The notes below the pieces were generated by a model that made no database searches, was not told the DNA's origin, and saw nothing but the letters and a program-made list of their open reading frames with translations. From Acidimicrobiaceae bacterium (GTDB taxonomy: Bacteria; Actinomycetota; Acidimicrobiia; Acidimicrobiales; RAAP-2), in contig PMFA01000005.1 of assembly GCA_003155915.1 (NCBI GenBank), positions 60,684 through 124,683 on the forward strand: a DNA stretch of 64,000 bases, read 5' to 3'. Below are positions 38,956 to 47,855 of this stretch, piece by piece. A program made the translations under genes and the position numbers. Positions within the stretch are counted from its first letter, which is position 1. Each line of letters opens with the position of its first letter.

Positions 38956-39369
38956 ATCGAGAGAGCGTTGCGCCGCTGTTTCATGGTGACTCACTTTTGA
39001 TGTTGCCTGATATCGGTCCTTGTCTGGCATTGGGCAACGGGGATCGTGGACGTCACTCGAGGCAGTAACGCCGTGAGTTTTTCCCAGGTCGGCACAACCG
39101 AGATAGTCAAGGGCTATTCCGTGAAGCCGGGACTCGACTTCGTCACAGGTGTTGGCGCCGTGGACGACACATTCTTCAGGATTTACCCGTCGGGCTCGCA
39201 TTTGTCACTCTCAGCTTCCCAAGCTGAGAACTTGAGTTCGATTCTCGTCGCCCGCTCCAACGATTGTCATCAAATACCCAACGAATGCAAGAGCTTGAAT
39301 GCGTCCAGTGATGAACGAGAGTGACCGCAGTTGTCCCGTACTCATTCGCCATGACTGTGTCGAAACATC
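38956..39369. other. Non-genic junction region with tRNA-Gly fragment B
   Basis: Between the PadR membrane-protein gene and a convergent oxidoreductase gene. It contains fragment B at 39211-39259. The segment ACCGCAGTTGTCC near 39322 resembles the CGGTTGTCC repeats just after the intact tRNA. No other feature is seen; short frames here look spurious. Confidence 0.55.
39211..39259 (+). repeat. tRNA-Gly 3' fragment B
   Basis: Covers the anticodon arm through CCA of tRNA-Gly(CCC) with few differences (ACTTGAG in place of ACGCGAG at the T arm). It has no 5' half. Bases just before (GCTCGCATTTGTCACTC) and after (ACGATTG) resemble those round fragment A, so the 1.75-kb unit between A and B is bounded by direct repeats longer than the tRNA part. 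Confidence 0.83.
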
Positions 39370-40395
39370 TCAACGCCATCCAAGTGTTGGCGCAACTTCA
39401 CTCAGCAGCGTCTCAAGCACGTGGGCGCAATAGTCGACGCCGAGTTGATTGGGGATTGTGAGTAGCAACGTGTCGGCGCTAGCAATCGCCTCATCGTTGG
39501 CCAACTGCGCAATCAGCTGCTCAGGCGGCGCGGCGTAGGTCTTGCCGAAGCGCGCTATTCCGCCGTCGATGTAGCCGATTTGGTCCTGCGATTCGCCCTC
39601 GTGTCCAAAATACGAGCGGTCAAGGTCGCTGACGATTGGAAAGATACTGCGACTGACCGAGACGCGAGGCGTACCCGTGTGACCCGAATCGGCCCAGGCC
39701 GTGCGGAATCGCTCGATCTGCTCGGCCTGCAGTTGGTGGAATGGCACGCCCGTGTCTTCGCTCAGAAGCGTCGAACTCATGAGATTCATCCCCTGCTCCG
39801 CCGCCCACTCGGCGGTCCTGCGGGTCCCGGCGCCCCACCAAATCCGCTCACGCAGACCGTTCGAGTGCGGCTCGACTCGAAGCAGCCCGGGTGGGTTTTC
39901 GAACATTGGTCGCGGGTTCGGCTCGGCGAAACCGTCGCCCTTCAGAGCCTCCAGGAAGACCCGCGTGTGCTCCCGTGCCATGTCCGCTTGATCGGTGCCA
40001 TCGGCCGGTTCGTAGCCAAAATAGCGATAGCCCTCGATGACCTGTTCAGGTGATCCACGGCTGATGCCGAGTTGCAAGCGCCCGCCCGAGATCAGGTCGG
40101 CGGACCCCGCATCCTCTGCCATATAGAGCGGGTTCTCGTAGCGCATGTCGATCACGGCGGTGCCGATTTCGATCCGGCTGGTCCTTGCACCAATGGCGGC
40201 AAGCAGCGGGAACGGCGACGAAAGCTGGTTGGCGAAGTGATGAACCCGGAAATACGCGCCGTCGGCACCAAGCTCCTCGGCCGCGATCGCGAGATCAATG
40301 GACTGCAGGAGGGCGTCCGACGCCGAACGAGTCCGCGAACGCGGCGAAGGCGCCCAGTGACCGAACGACAAAAATCCAATGTTCTTAATGACCAC
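39370..40395 (-). CDS. Luciferase-like (LLM-class) flavin-dependent oxidoreductase
   Basis: A 341-residue TIM-barrel oxidoreductase of the bacterial luciferase superfamily. Segments IGFLSFGHW at the start, EELGADGAYFRVHHF, SRIEIGTAVIDMRYENP and ADLISGGRLQLGISRGSP are typical and form the flavin pocket; whether FMN or F420 is used cannot be told. The GTG at 40395 is preferred, lying eight bases beyond GGAG; the longer frame to 40428 adds residues without family support. It is the only gene between fragments B and C. A related protein of the same superfamily is at 42578. Confidence 0.85.
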   Translation of the reverse strand: MVIKNIGFLSFGHWAPSPRSRTRSASDALLQSIDLAIAAEELGADGAYFRVHHFANQLSSPFPLLAAIGARTSRIEIGTAVIDMRYENPLYMAEDAGSADLISGGRLQLGISRGSPEQVIEGYRYFGYEPADGTDQADMAREHTRVFLEALKGDGFAEPNPRPMFENPPGLLRVEPHSNGLRERIWWGAGTRRTAEWAAEQGMNLMSSTLLSEDTGVPFHQLQAEQIERFRTAWADSGHTGTPRVSVSRSIFPIVSDLDRSYFGHEGESQDQIGYIDGGIARFGKTYAAPPEQLIAQLANDEAIASADTLLLTIPNQLGVDYCAHVLETLLSEVAPTLGWR

Positions 40396-40440
40396 GAAAC
40401 CATCTCCGGGACTAACTGTTCTCTCCAACCTAATGGCGTG

Positions 40441-40492
40441 AACATCTGCTTCCCAAGCTGAGAACGCGAGTTCGATTCTCGTCGCCGCTCCA
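40441..40492 (+). repeat. tRNA-Gly 3' fragment C
   Basis: The longest partial copy: AACATC, then the anticodon arm and T arm identical to the intact tRNA apart from one base, and an acceptor strand that has lost one C (GTCGCCGCTCCA). It lies 45 bases upstream of the start of the divergently placed oxidoreductase gene. The single-base loss would unpair the acceptor stem. Confidence 0.83.
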
Positions 40493-40589
40493 AAGAATTC
40501 CTTCCAAACCCATAAGGCGCCAAGGGTTTAAACGAGTCCGGCAATATCCAATAAATGCTGACCCGAGCGGTATCAGGACGTCGATTTCG

Positions 40590-41025
40590 ACGTTTCCAAG
40601 TTACGCGAGCGACAGAAAAATTGCGCCACGCGATTGCGCTGTGTGGGGGGCCGCACACTCGCGACAAAGTACAACCGAAAAGTGGGACTTCGAACGGGAG
40701 TTCCGAGAGAATCGTACGACTCCGCCTGAGTGACAATCGCCCACGTGCCCGCACGTGTGGCGACTGCATTGGCACGGCCCGGAGGCGGCGGAGCGAACGG
40801 GTCGGTCAATCATCACGACAGGACGCTTGCTTCTAGGACGTTGTTTCGACGCGCAATGGGCTTCTTCCTCGCGCCGAAGGGCGTTGGTCGTGACGATGAT
40901 TCACGTAATCGTAGCGAAGTTCGCATAACGCTCCTAAACGTAACTGACGATAGATCTCGTCGCAACCGTCGTGTCTAGAGCTGTGAAGTCACTTTACCAA
41001 TCGAGACAGCGCCTTAAGCAGTCGA
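40590..41025. repeat. Dispersed repeat, copy 1
   Basis: Resembles 58590-59027 over its whole length. Shared blocks include CCACGCGATTGCGCTGTGTG (from 40626), GAGTGACAATCGC and GTCTAGAGCTGT, in the same order and at nearly the same distances (399 versus 405 bases from first to last anchor). Neither copy keeps a convincing gene. It may be a worn mobile element or a structured RNA; I do not recognise it. Confidence 0.65.
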
Positions 41026-41218
41026 GCGGTGTTGGATCTCGTTCCCGGGTCACTCGGCCAATCGAGCGTTTCTTCTGTGCCGGTGGTAGCTATCCATTCG
41101 TAGCCGACGTACGCGACGAAAGTCCCTCCTTAACGAAAGGCGCTTGAACATAGACCCAACCACCGACTGACAACCACCACGGACGATTAGGAAGATCACA
41201 ACAGTAAAGTGTTCCGGA

Positions 41219-42380
41219 ATGAAGGGTCGAGTGCGCTATCTGAACTCCCGTCTCCAGGACTTCACCAGCACGATCTTTTCAGAGATGTCCGCGCTCGCCG
41301 TCGCGACCGGTTCGATCAACCTCGGGCAGGGATTCCCCGACACTGATGGGCCGGATGCCATTAAACGCGCCGCGATCCGAGCGATCGAGTCCGGGCACAA
41401 TCAGTATCCGCCCGTGGACGGGATCAGCGAACTGCGTTCGGCCATCGCCTGGCACCAAAAGCACTACAACGGTCTCGACTTCTCTCCGGAAAACGAAATC
41501 TTGGTCACCACCGGCGCGACCGAAGCCATTGCGGCGTGTCTCTTGTCACCGTGCGAGACCGGCGACGAGGTCGTGATGTTCGAGCCGTATTACGACTCCT
41601 ACGCTGCCTGCACCGCGATGGCAGGTGCACAACGTCGTGTCGTGCAACTCCAAGCCCCTCTCTGGTCGTTTGACCGCGACACCCTTGAGAGCGCGATCAC
41701 CGATCGGACTCGGCTCATACTGGTGAACACTCCACACAATCCCACCCAAGGTATTCAGCCGCGCCGAACTCGAAATCATCGCCGACGCGTGTCGGCGCCA
41801 CAATCTGATCGCCGTCACCGATGAGGTGTACGAACACCTCGTCTACGAATCACCCCACCTCTCGCTCGCATCGCTTGCGGGCATGGCTGAACGAACAATC
41901 ACGATATCGTCAGCCGCAAAGACCTTCTCCTTTACGGGTTGGAAGGTCGGGTGGGCGTGCGCACGACCCGAGCTCATCAGAGCGATTCGCACGGCAAAGC
42001 AGTTTCTCACCTTCGTCAACGCGGCTCCGTTTCAATACGCAATTGCCGAGGGTCTCACGCAGAGTGATGATTACCTCGTCGAGGCCGCGCAGACGCTTCG
42101 ACAAAAGCGCGACCTTCTTGCGGCGGGACTTGATGGTGTTGGCTTCCACGTCTTCGCGCCTCCCGGAACATTTTTCCTTACGACGGACATTGCGCCACTT
42201 TCGGACAAGGACTTCTACACGTTCTGCCTGGAGCTTGCCGAGCGGTGTGGTGTTGTGGCGATCCCGAGTTCGGTCTTCTACGACGACAAGGTCGCGGGCC
42301 GGAACCTGGTGCGTTGGATGTTTTCAAAGCGTCTCGAAGTGCTCGAGGAAGCGATCGAACGCCTGGAGCGACTTCGATGA
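41219..42380 (+). pseudogene. Class I/II PLP aminotransferase with a frameshift at the NPTG motif
   Basis: The first frame (from ATG 41219) gives LGQGFPDTDGPDAI, YPPVDGISELRSAI, TTGATEAIAACLL and NTPHNPT, then goes astray. The second frame continues from EIIADACRRHNLIAVTDEVY through SSAAKTFSFTGWKVGW, with the PLP lysine, to the end at 42380. At 41741-41750 the glycine codon of NPTGK seems reduced to one base, a 2-base loss. Repaired, it is a full-length protein of about 387 residues, like DapC, kynurenine or methionine aminotransferases. It is the only gene between fragments C and D. Decay or a sequencing error could explain the shift. Confidence 0.8.
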
Positions 42381-42480
42381 CTCCTGAAGAGCCGTTGAAC
42401 GTCAACAGAACTGACGCGCAATGCACAGATGTGAATTGACACCACGCGGGAATTAATTCAGACCCGATCCGCCTTCTCCG

Positions 42481-42526
42481 CGCTTCCCACGCTGAGAAGG
42501 CGAACTCAATTCTCGTCGCCGGCCCC
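42481..42526 (+). repeat. tRNA-Gly 3' fragment D (degenerate)
   Basis: CGCTTCCCACGCTGAGAAGG, then CGAACTCAATTCTCGTCGCC and GGCCCC. It follows the anticodon arm, T arm and acceptor strand order of tRNA-Gly with several substitutions, including loss of the CCA. The bases after it (GGGATCTCTGTTTCGACC) resemble those after fragment F. It is the most diverged of the six well-supported copies. Confidence 0.65.
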
Positions 42527-42577
42527 GGGGATCTCTGTTTCGACCATTTGACGCGTGGTGCCGTCTCATTGCGTGGC

Positions 42578-43621
42578 TCACCTCTCGGTAGTCTTCGGCT
42601 TCCACCCCAAGGCCGGTCCTAGTCGTTCGGCAATATCGGTGATGATCTGCACGTAGTCCTCGTGGTCGAACGAGAAGGGCAGTGCGAAGACCACCTCTCG
42701 GACTTTTCGGAAACCGGAGTCAGCGTAAAGGGCTTCTGCAATCTGCTGAGAGTTGCCGATGACATCTCGAGCGAACATCATTCGAGCTGGTCCCTGCGGC
42801 GACTCGGTTCGGGGCGTGCGCGAGTCGACGTAGGCCTGGTACTTGGCCTTTTGGGTGCGCGAGGCCCGGTCGGTTGGGATGACCACCAGACCCTGGGAAG
42901 CCCGGGCCCTCTCCCCATCGGGGTGGGCCGCCCGGAAGGCATCGATGTGCGAGCGCTGGATCTCCGCGAAGTTCGGCACGTCTTCGCCCTCGGCATTCTC
43001 CACTCGGACGACACTGCTGGAGAGGAAGTTGAGCCCGTTGAGGCCGGCCCATCGTGCCGAGCCCAAGCTCGCCCCGCCGTACCACATACGTTTTCGCAGC
43101 CCCGGAGAATGGGGTTCAACCCGCTCTGAGAACGTCTCGATGCCTTGAACCCCGTGGAACGTACTGACGGGCTGCCCTTCGATGGCGCGCAACAGACGGG
43201 TCACCCGTTCGTAACTGAAGTCTTCGGCTTCGGCGCTCGAGGGATAAAGGTTGTTCTTGAAGTGCTCGAAGTTGCGCGGCTCACCCACACTGACGCCAGG
43301 GTTCAGCCGCCCGCCCGAGAGCACGTCCACGGTCGCCAGGTCCTCTGCGAGACGAAGGGGGTTCTCCCATCCGAGGGGGATTACCGCGGTGCCGAGCTCG
43401 ATCCGGGTAGTACGTTGCGTCGCGGCCGCTAATACCGTCAGCGGGGAGGAGATGCCGTATTGAAGATGGCGATGACGGAGCCACGCACTGTCAAAACCCA
43501 GCTGCTCACCGAGCTCAATGACCTCAAGAACGCTCTCGTGGCCCGGTCCCGGTTCAGCGGCATCGAAGAGCCCGATGGTGAGGAACCCTAACTGCTCTAA
43601 TGGCGTCCCTGGCTCCGGCAC
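42578..43621 (-). CDS. Luciferase-like (LLM-class) flavin-dependent oxidoreductase
   Basis: A 347-residue luciferase-superfamily protein with LEQLGFLTIGLFD, GEQLGFDSAWLRHRHL, TRIELGTAVIPLGWENPLRL and VLSGGRLNPGVSVG. The same layout is seen in the protein at 39370, so they belong to related subfamilies. The frame opens at a TTG at 43648; the GTG at 43621 is preferred because the extra nine residues show no conservation, though its ribosome-binding sequence is weak. It is the only gene between fragments D and E. Cofactor and substrate are unknown. Confidence 0.83.
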   Translation of the reverse strand: MPEPGTPLEQLGFLTIGLFDAAEPGPGHESVLEVIELGEQLGFDSAWLRHRHLQYGISSPLTVLAAATQRTTRIELGTAVIPLGWENPLRLAEDLATVDVLSGGRLNPGVSVGEPRNFEHFKNNLYPSSAEAEDFSYERVTRLLRAIEGQPVSTFHGVQGIETFSERVEPHSPGLRKRMWYGGASLGSARWAGLNGLNFLSSSVVRVENAEGEDVPNFAEIQRSHIDAFRAAHPDGERARASQGLVVIPTDRASRTQKAKYQAYVDSRTPRTESPQGPARMMFARDVIGNSQQIAEALYADSGFRKVREVVFALPFSFDHEDYVQIITDIAERLGPALGWKPKTTER

Positions 43622-43987
43622 ACCTAGAGAGTATCGATTGCATTCCAACCCTCGAACCGCACGAGCGCGATCCCTCTTCTTGGTCTATGTGATTACTGCT
43701 CTGGCCCGCACGAATCCCACGGTTCACGGACGCATAGGGCTTCCCAAGTTGAGAACGTGAGTTCGATCCCCGTCGCCCGCTCCACGGTGTTTCAGCTTCA
43801 GCACCATAACGAGGGGCTGTCGTTAGCCAGTCGTGACCGCTGAGCGCGACTGACCGTGTTACATGCCCATACGTGCCCGTTGCATGCCTGAGAATCGATA
43901 GAAGAAAACTGAATTCAATGACGGACAGAGCGTCGAAGTCAACTTCGAGGATGTCAGGGAAGGTACGACTCGCCATTGCTCTCGCGT
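43622..43987. other. Non-genic junction region with tRNA-Gly fragment E
   Basis: Contains fragment E (43739-43784) and a block at about 43854-43985 that resembles 37528-37672: TGTTACATGCCCATACGTGC, further TGCCC-like repeats, then AATTCAATGACGGAC and KVRLAIAL-coding DNA. The block runs into the end of the convergent permease gene. No gene is called here. Confidence 0.55.
43739..43784 (+). repeat. tRNA-Gly 3' fragment E
   Basis: GCTTCCCAAGTTGAGAACGT, then GAGTTCGATCCCCGTCGCCC and GCTCCA: anticodon loop, T arm and complete 3' acceptor strand with CCA. The 5' half is absent. The DNA after it resembles the DNA after fragments A and F (CAGTCGTGACCGC and TGTTACATGCCC). Confidence 0.83.
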
Positions 43988-45016
43988 CTACGGCTCGATC
44001 CTTCGAATGATCAGCAGCGCGCCACCCGCCATAATCACCCCGGCCGCCAGGCAGAGGAGACCTTCACGAAATTGGAGGGTCCAGAACTGGTCGTCGGCTA
44101 TATAAACCGCGACGTTCTCCACATGGAATTTCTTGTAGCACTCAAGTTCGGCCTTCACGTATTCGCTCTCGGTCTTCGTCGGCAATTTCACGATGCACGA
44201 ACCGACTCTGGGATACGTCGCAGATACTTCGCGGTACGTCGGAATACCGGTGATCGAACGAGGCACAACGCCTTGGACCAAAAGCCACGCGTTATAGGGA
44301 TAGGGCGCGGCACTCCCTGTGAAGTCTCCGTTGGTCACCACGTATGGTTCGCTCCACTTGACCGTCGGCGTGACCAGATGCGAGCGCACCTGCGATGGCA
44401 GGGAAAATGCCGCGAGGAGGAACAGGAGAACGGACGCCGCAAGAGCCCAGCCCACGCGCCGAATCACCGCACCGAGAAGCAATGTCAACGCGAACATGAA
44501 AAGGCCATAGGCGACCAAATCCCAACCGGCGATTCCGTACGTCTCACGTGCGAAGAGATCGCGATCGCCAATGGTCCCGCTCCACCACGACAGAACAATT
44601 GCCGTGGGCACGAGGATCATTGTGACGAGGACCGCGCCAACCCCCGCCTTAGCGACGAACCAGCGGGTGCGAGAAATCGACTGCGTCCAGGCCAACCGTA
44701 CGGTGCGGTTGTCAACCTCACTCGCCACGGCGAGTAGACCAAGTAATGCTCCGACGAGCGGCGCGACGATATAACCCGCTACCCGGATGATGTTGTTGAA
44801 CGCGTGGATATTGTCCAACTTCACTGCGAGTTCACCGCAAAGGTCTCCGCGTCTCGGTGTTCGAACTTGATGGCCGCGGCACGGTGCGGCCATGTATTGA
44901 ACAAGGTCGTGATGTTGCACGATGCCCGTGATGAGGATGACGCCGATCAAGACGAGTGCCAAGAAGGCCAGTGCAACGACGACCGAACGCTGAAATCGCC
45001 AAGCGATCCAGATCAT
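43988..45016 (-). CDS. ABC transporter permease of a GntR-ABC operon
   Basis: A 342-residue membrane protein with six predicted helices. Cys46 and Cys60 lie in the first outer loop (AAPCRG and GDLC), and a second cysteine pair is in the large outer loop near 270-290. The paralogue at 47852-48862 has its first pair at exactly the same residue numbers. It overlaps the ATPase gene by ATGA and ends the operon. The layout recalls YtrABC-type systems that respond to cell-wall antibiotics, but the substrate is unknown. Confidence 0.8.
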   Translation of the reverse strand: MIWIAWRFQRSVVVALAFLALVLIGVILITGIVQHHDLVQYMAAPCRGHQVRTPRRGDLCGELAVKLDNIHAFNNIIRVAGYIVAPLVGALLGLLAVASEVDNRTVRLAWTQSISRTRWFVAKAGVGAVLVTMILVPTAIVLSWWSGTIGDRDLFARETYGIAGWDLVAYGLFMFALTLLLGAVIRRVGWALAASVLLFLLAAFSLPSQVRSHLVTPTVKWSEPYVVTNGDFTGSAAPYPYNAWLLVQGVVPRSITGIPTYREVSATYPRVGSCIVKLPTKTESEYVKAELECYKKFHVENVAVYIADDQFWTLQFREGLLCLAAGVIMAGGALLIIRRIEP

Positions 45017-45930
45017 GGCGTGGCACCGGCTTCTTCGCCAAATTCTGATTTTGCAGGGGTTGATCGATGCTGGTCTCTGAGATAGGCGATGGCGATTTCG
45101 TTGAACGTCGGCCGCTCAATTCGCCAGCCATCGCGCTCGAGTGGCATCGCCAGACGAACAAGGTAGGTCACCTCGCGTGTGGTGCGTAGTTCTTGCAACA
45201 CCGTGGCTCCGCGCGGAACGGGCACTCCGTCGTCGAGACCCCGGCTTAAGAATCGATGGCTTTCGAGCACGTAGTCGAGGTCTTCGCTCAGCACGACGCG
45301 CGACTGAGAGAGGATGATGACGTAATCACAAATGGCTGCCACGTCATCAATGGCGTGGGTGGCCATCAGAACACTCGATTCATTATCTGCGAAGAGTTCG
45401 GTGATGTCATGTAGGAGGTCCTGGCGGGCTACAGGGTCCAATGCGGAAGCAGGTTCGTCGAGCAATATGAGCTCGGGTCGCTTGGCGAAACACACCGCAA
45501 GCGCGACCTGCGCACGTTGACCACCCGATAGATCGCGCACGCGGCTTTCAAGATCGATGTCGAGACGTGAAAGGTGCCGCGTCGCGAACTCCGTGTCCCA
45601 TGCGGGATTGATGCGACGACCAAACTCCAGAATTTCGCGCACGCGCCACCACGGATATAAAGGACGGTCCTGATCGAGATATCCCACGCGAGCGCGAAGT
45701 TCGACATTCATCGTTGACATCTCTTTGCCGAAGACTGAGATTCCTCCTTCCGATGGTTTCGAAAGACCTGCGAGAAGTCGTAGCAACGTCGTTTTTCCGG
45801 CTCCGTTGGGACCGACGAGGGCGGCAATCCGACCTCGTGGAACCGAGAGTGAACACTCGTTGAGCGCCGTACGGCGGCGAAATCGCTTCGTCAACGCCTC
45901 AGTCTCGATGACCAGATCGTCGCCGGTCAC
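45013..45930 (-). CDS. ABC transporter ATPase of a GntR-ABC operon
   Basis: A 305-residue ATPase with Walker A GPNGAGKTT at 40-48, LSGGQ at 134-138, Walker B LILLDEPASALD and the switch histidine in MATHAID. The unusual segment VGYLDQDRPLYPWWRV replaces the common Q-loop wording and recurs in the paralogue at 46941 (VGYLDQERPLYKSFRV). The GTG start at 45930 overlaps the GntR stop as GTGA. It works with the permease at 43988. Confidence 0.9.
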   Translation of the reverse strand: MTGDDLVIETEALTKRFRRRTALNECSLSVPRGRIAALVGPNGAGKTTLLRLLAGLSKPSEGGISVFGKEMSTMNVELRARVGYLDQDRPLYPWWRVREILEFGRRINPAWDTEFATRHLSRLDIDLESRVRDLSGGQRAQVALAVCFAKRPELILLDEPASALDPVARQDLLHDITELFADNESSVLMATHAIDDVAAICDYVIILSQSRVVLSEDLDYVLESHRFLSRGLDDGVPVPRGATVLQELRTTREVTYLVRLAMPLERDGWRIERPTFNEIAIAYLRDQHRSTPAKSEFGEEAGATP

Positions 45931-46334
45931 GAGCGGACCTCCGCGTCGCTCGACAGAAGCGACTGCAGCCCGAGGACAATGTCGTCGTCCCCAACTCCAC
46001 TCGAGCGCGCCTGAGCAACACCTTCACGCAACGTGTCGCGCCAGGACTGTGCTCGGTACTCCCGCGGGGCACTCTCCACGGCTTCAACCACGAACGTCCC
46101 CAACCCGAGACGACCCTCGACGAGACCCAGGTGTTCGAGCTCGCGGTACGCGCGGTGCACCGTGTTGGGATTGATCGTGATCTGACGCACTACTTCGCGC
46201 ACCGATGGCAGTTGGTCGCCAACCCGGAGTTGCCCACGTTCGAACGCGCCAGCAACCTGATCAACGAGTTGGCGAAAGGGCGGTCGATCCGAGCGGGTAT
46301 CGAGGTGGAAGACAATGGTTGGGTGGTTGCTCAT
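45927..46334 (-). CDS. GntR-family regulator (YtrA-like) leading an ABC operon
   Basis: A 135-residue regulator with a GntR winged helix (PPFRQLVDQVAGAFERGQLR, then VRQITINPNTVHRAYRELEH). The short helical C-terminus, of the YtrA type, has no large ligand domain. It is paralogous to the gene at 46534, which faces the other way 199 bases off. The ATG at 46334 is directly preceded by an 18-bp near-palindrome, so the message may be leaderless and self-repressed. Confidence 0.88.
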   Translation of the reverse strand: MSNHPTIVFHLDTRSDRPPFRQLVDQVAGAFERGQLRVGDQLPSVREVVRQITINPNTVHRAYRELEHLGLVEGRLGLGTFVVEAVESAPREYRAQSWRDTLREGVAQARSSGVGDDDIVLGLQSLLSSDAEVRS

Positions 46335-46352
46335 GTACTAGTACACTAATAC
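46335..46352. promoter_or_regulatory. GntR operator abutting the start of the minus-strand operon
   Basis: On the minus strand GTATTAGTGTACTAGTAC ends exactly one base before the ATG at 46334. Arms GTATTAGT and ACTAGTAC are inverted with one mismatch around GT. TTGCGT lies 17 bases before TAGTGT, a weak promoter. The core ATTAGTGTACTA is identical in the operator of the opposite operon. Confidence 0.6.
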
Positions 46353-46515
46353 ACCACGGTGATCTACGCAATTCTTCAAGCGTGGGTCTCACACTGTTCA
46401 GATCGAAGATCCGACATGTCTGATCCGCAACACTTCACTGGCCGGTTCTCCTCTCAGGTCGAAACCAGCCGCAATCCGATATAAGTACCGTCTGGGCAAA
46501 TGTGAAGTAGCAACT

Positions 46516-46533
46516 GCATTAGTGTACTAATGC
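46516..46533. promoter_or_regulatory. GntR operator abutting the start of the plus-strand operon
   Basis: GCATTAGT-GT-ACTAATGC, a perfect palindrome with eight-base arms, ending one base before the ATG at 46534. It has the same core and the same zero distance to the start codon as the site at 46335-46352. That fits autoregulation by two related GntR proteins, possibly with cross-talk. Confidence 0.65.
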
Positions 46534-46944
46534 ATGACCGAGAAGCCTCCATCCATTACCTTTCGGCTGGATCCGCGAAGCGGTGTGGCACCGTATCGAC
46601 AACTGGTCGACCAAGTCCGCAACGCCATGGTTTCTGGCCTTTTGCGAGAGGGCGATCAACTTCCCTCGCTGCGCGACGTGGTGACTCAGATAACGATCAA
46701 TCCCAACACGGTGCACCGCGCGTACCGAGAACTCGAGCACTTAGGCATCGCTGAAGGTCGGGCGGGACTCGGAACTTTCATCACGTCGTACTCGAGTCGT
46801 CCTTTCGATGCGACCGAACGTGAATCCCTTGAACGCAAACTTCGTGACACAATCACCGAAGCCCGTCACTTCGGCATCAGCGAAGAGCAAATTTTGGAAC
46901 TCATCACCCTGGCGTTTCGTCAAGATGGCGACGTACGTACATGA
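46534..46944 (+). CDS. GntR-family regulator (YtrA-like) leading an ABC operon
   Basis: A 136-residue regulator closely related to the one at 45927 (VAPYRQLVDQVRNAMVSGLL, then VVTQITINPNTVHRAYRELE). It has a winged helix and a short C-terminal helical arm. The ATG at 46534 abuts a perfect palindrome. Its stop overlaps the ATPase gene by ATGA. The gene order GntR-ATPase-permease mirrors the divergent operon. Confidence 0.88.
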   Translation: MTEKPPSITFRLDPRSGVAPYRQLVDQVRNAMVSGLLREGDQLPSLRDVVTQITINPNTVHRAYRELEHLGIAEGRAGLGTFITSYSSRPFDATERESLERKLRDTITEARHFGISEEQILELITLAFRQDGDVRT

Positions 46945-47855
46945 TCGACGGGACGGCCGTTCTCGAGACGGTGAACCTGGGAAAGCGCTATCGACGAAAA
47001 TGGGGCTTGCAGGATTGCACATTGACGATTCCCAAAGGAAGGGTGGCTGCCCTCGTTGGACCGAACGGCGCGGGGAAATCCACACTCCTGCGAATGGCGG
47101 CTGGACTGGATCAACCGAGTGTTGGAAACTTACGAGTACTCGGAGAATCACCCACTTCCGGCAGTGGCGACCTGAAGGAAAGGGTCGGATATCTCGACCA
47201 GGAACGGCCACTCTATAAGAGCTTTCGCGTGGCCGAGATGCTGCGTTTCGGTGCGAAGAACAATCCGAACTGGAACATGGCTGTCGCCCAGGAGCACTTG
47301 GCGCAGCTCGACATACCCCTACGTTCGCGCATCGGCAACCTCTCCGGAGGCCAGCAAGCGCAGGTGGCACTCACGCTGTGTCTGGCGAAAGAACCTGAGT
47401 TGCTGCTGCTGGACGAACCGGCCGCCGCGCTTGACCCAGTGGCGCGTGATGAACTGCTCCGAATCCTCATGCGACAGGTCGCTGATTGTGACTCGAGCGT
47501 TCTACTCTCCACCCACTCACTCGGCGACGTGGTGGCCATCTGCGACTACGTCGTTGTGCTCGCTCACTCACGCGTCGTCTTATCGAATGACACCGAATAC
47601 GTATTGGAGAGTCACCGGATACTCTCTGCTGTCCACGACGGCGACCTTTTGCCGCCGCCCGGTGTCAGCGTGATCAACAGCCAATCCAGTACTCGGGGAC
47701 AGTCACTCCTCGTACGTGTCGAACTTCCCATTGACGAGACACAATGGCGTGTCGAGCGACCAACCCTCGAGGAGATCGTCCTGGCGTATCTGCGAGAAGG
47801 TTCGCCGGGCGCGAAAGACCGCCATAGTCACGATGATGAAGGGCTCGGCGAATGA
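46941..47855 (+). CDS. ABC transporter ATPase of a GntR-ABC operon
   Basis: A 304-residue ATPase with Walker A GPNGAGKST at 40-48, LSGGQ at 134-138 (same numbers as the paralogue at 45013), Walker B LLLLDEPAAALD and the switch histidine in STHSLGD. The C-terminal 80 residues are shared with the paralogue (VVLSNDTEYVLESHRILS). It overlaps both neighbours by ATGA, so the three genes are tightly coupled. Confidence 0.9.
   Translation: MIDGTAVLETVNLGKRYRRKWGLQDCTLTIPKGRVAALVGPNGAGKSTLLRMAAGLDQPSVGNLRVLGESPTSGSGDLKERVGYLDQERPLYKSFRVAEMLRFGAKNNPNWNMAVAQEHLAQLDIPLRSRIGNLSGGQQAQVALTLCLAKEPELLLLDEPAAALDPVARDELLRILMRQVADCDSSVLLSTHSLGDVVAICDYVVVLAHSRVVLSNDTEYVLESHRILSAVHDGDLLPPPGVSVINSQSSTRGQSLLVRVELPIDETQWRVERPTLEEIVLAYLREGSPGAKDRHSHDDEGLGE

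Larger units (their letters stand above)
40396..41218. other. Non-genic region with tRNA-Gly fragment C and dispersed repeat copy 1
   Basis: Contains fragment C (40441-40492) and the first copy of a roughly 430-bp degenerate repeat (about 40590-41025). The remaining 190 bases before the aminotransferase start show no recognisable promoter or gene. Frames crossing the repeat are interrupted. Confidence 0.55.

Noticed and set aside
43554..43976. Minus-strand 140-residue frame with GRRGSNSRSQLGK
   Set aside because: Antisense of tRNA-Gly fragment E and flanking repeat; no ribosome-binding site.
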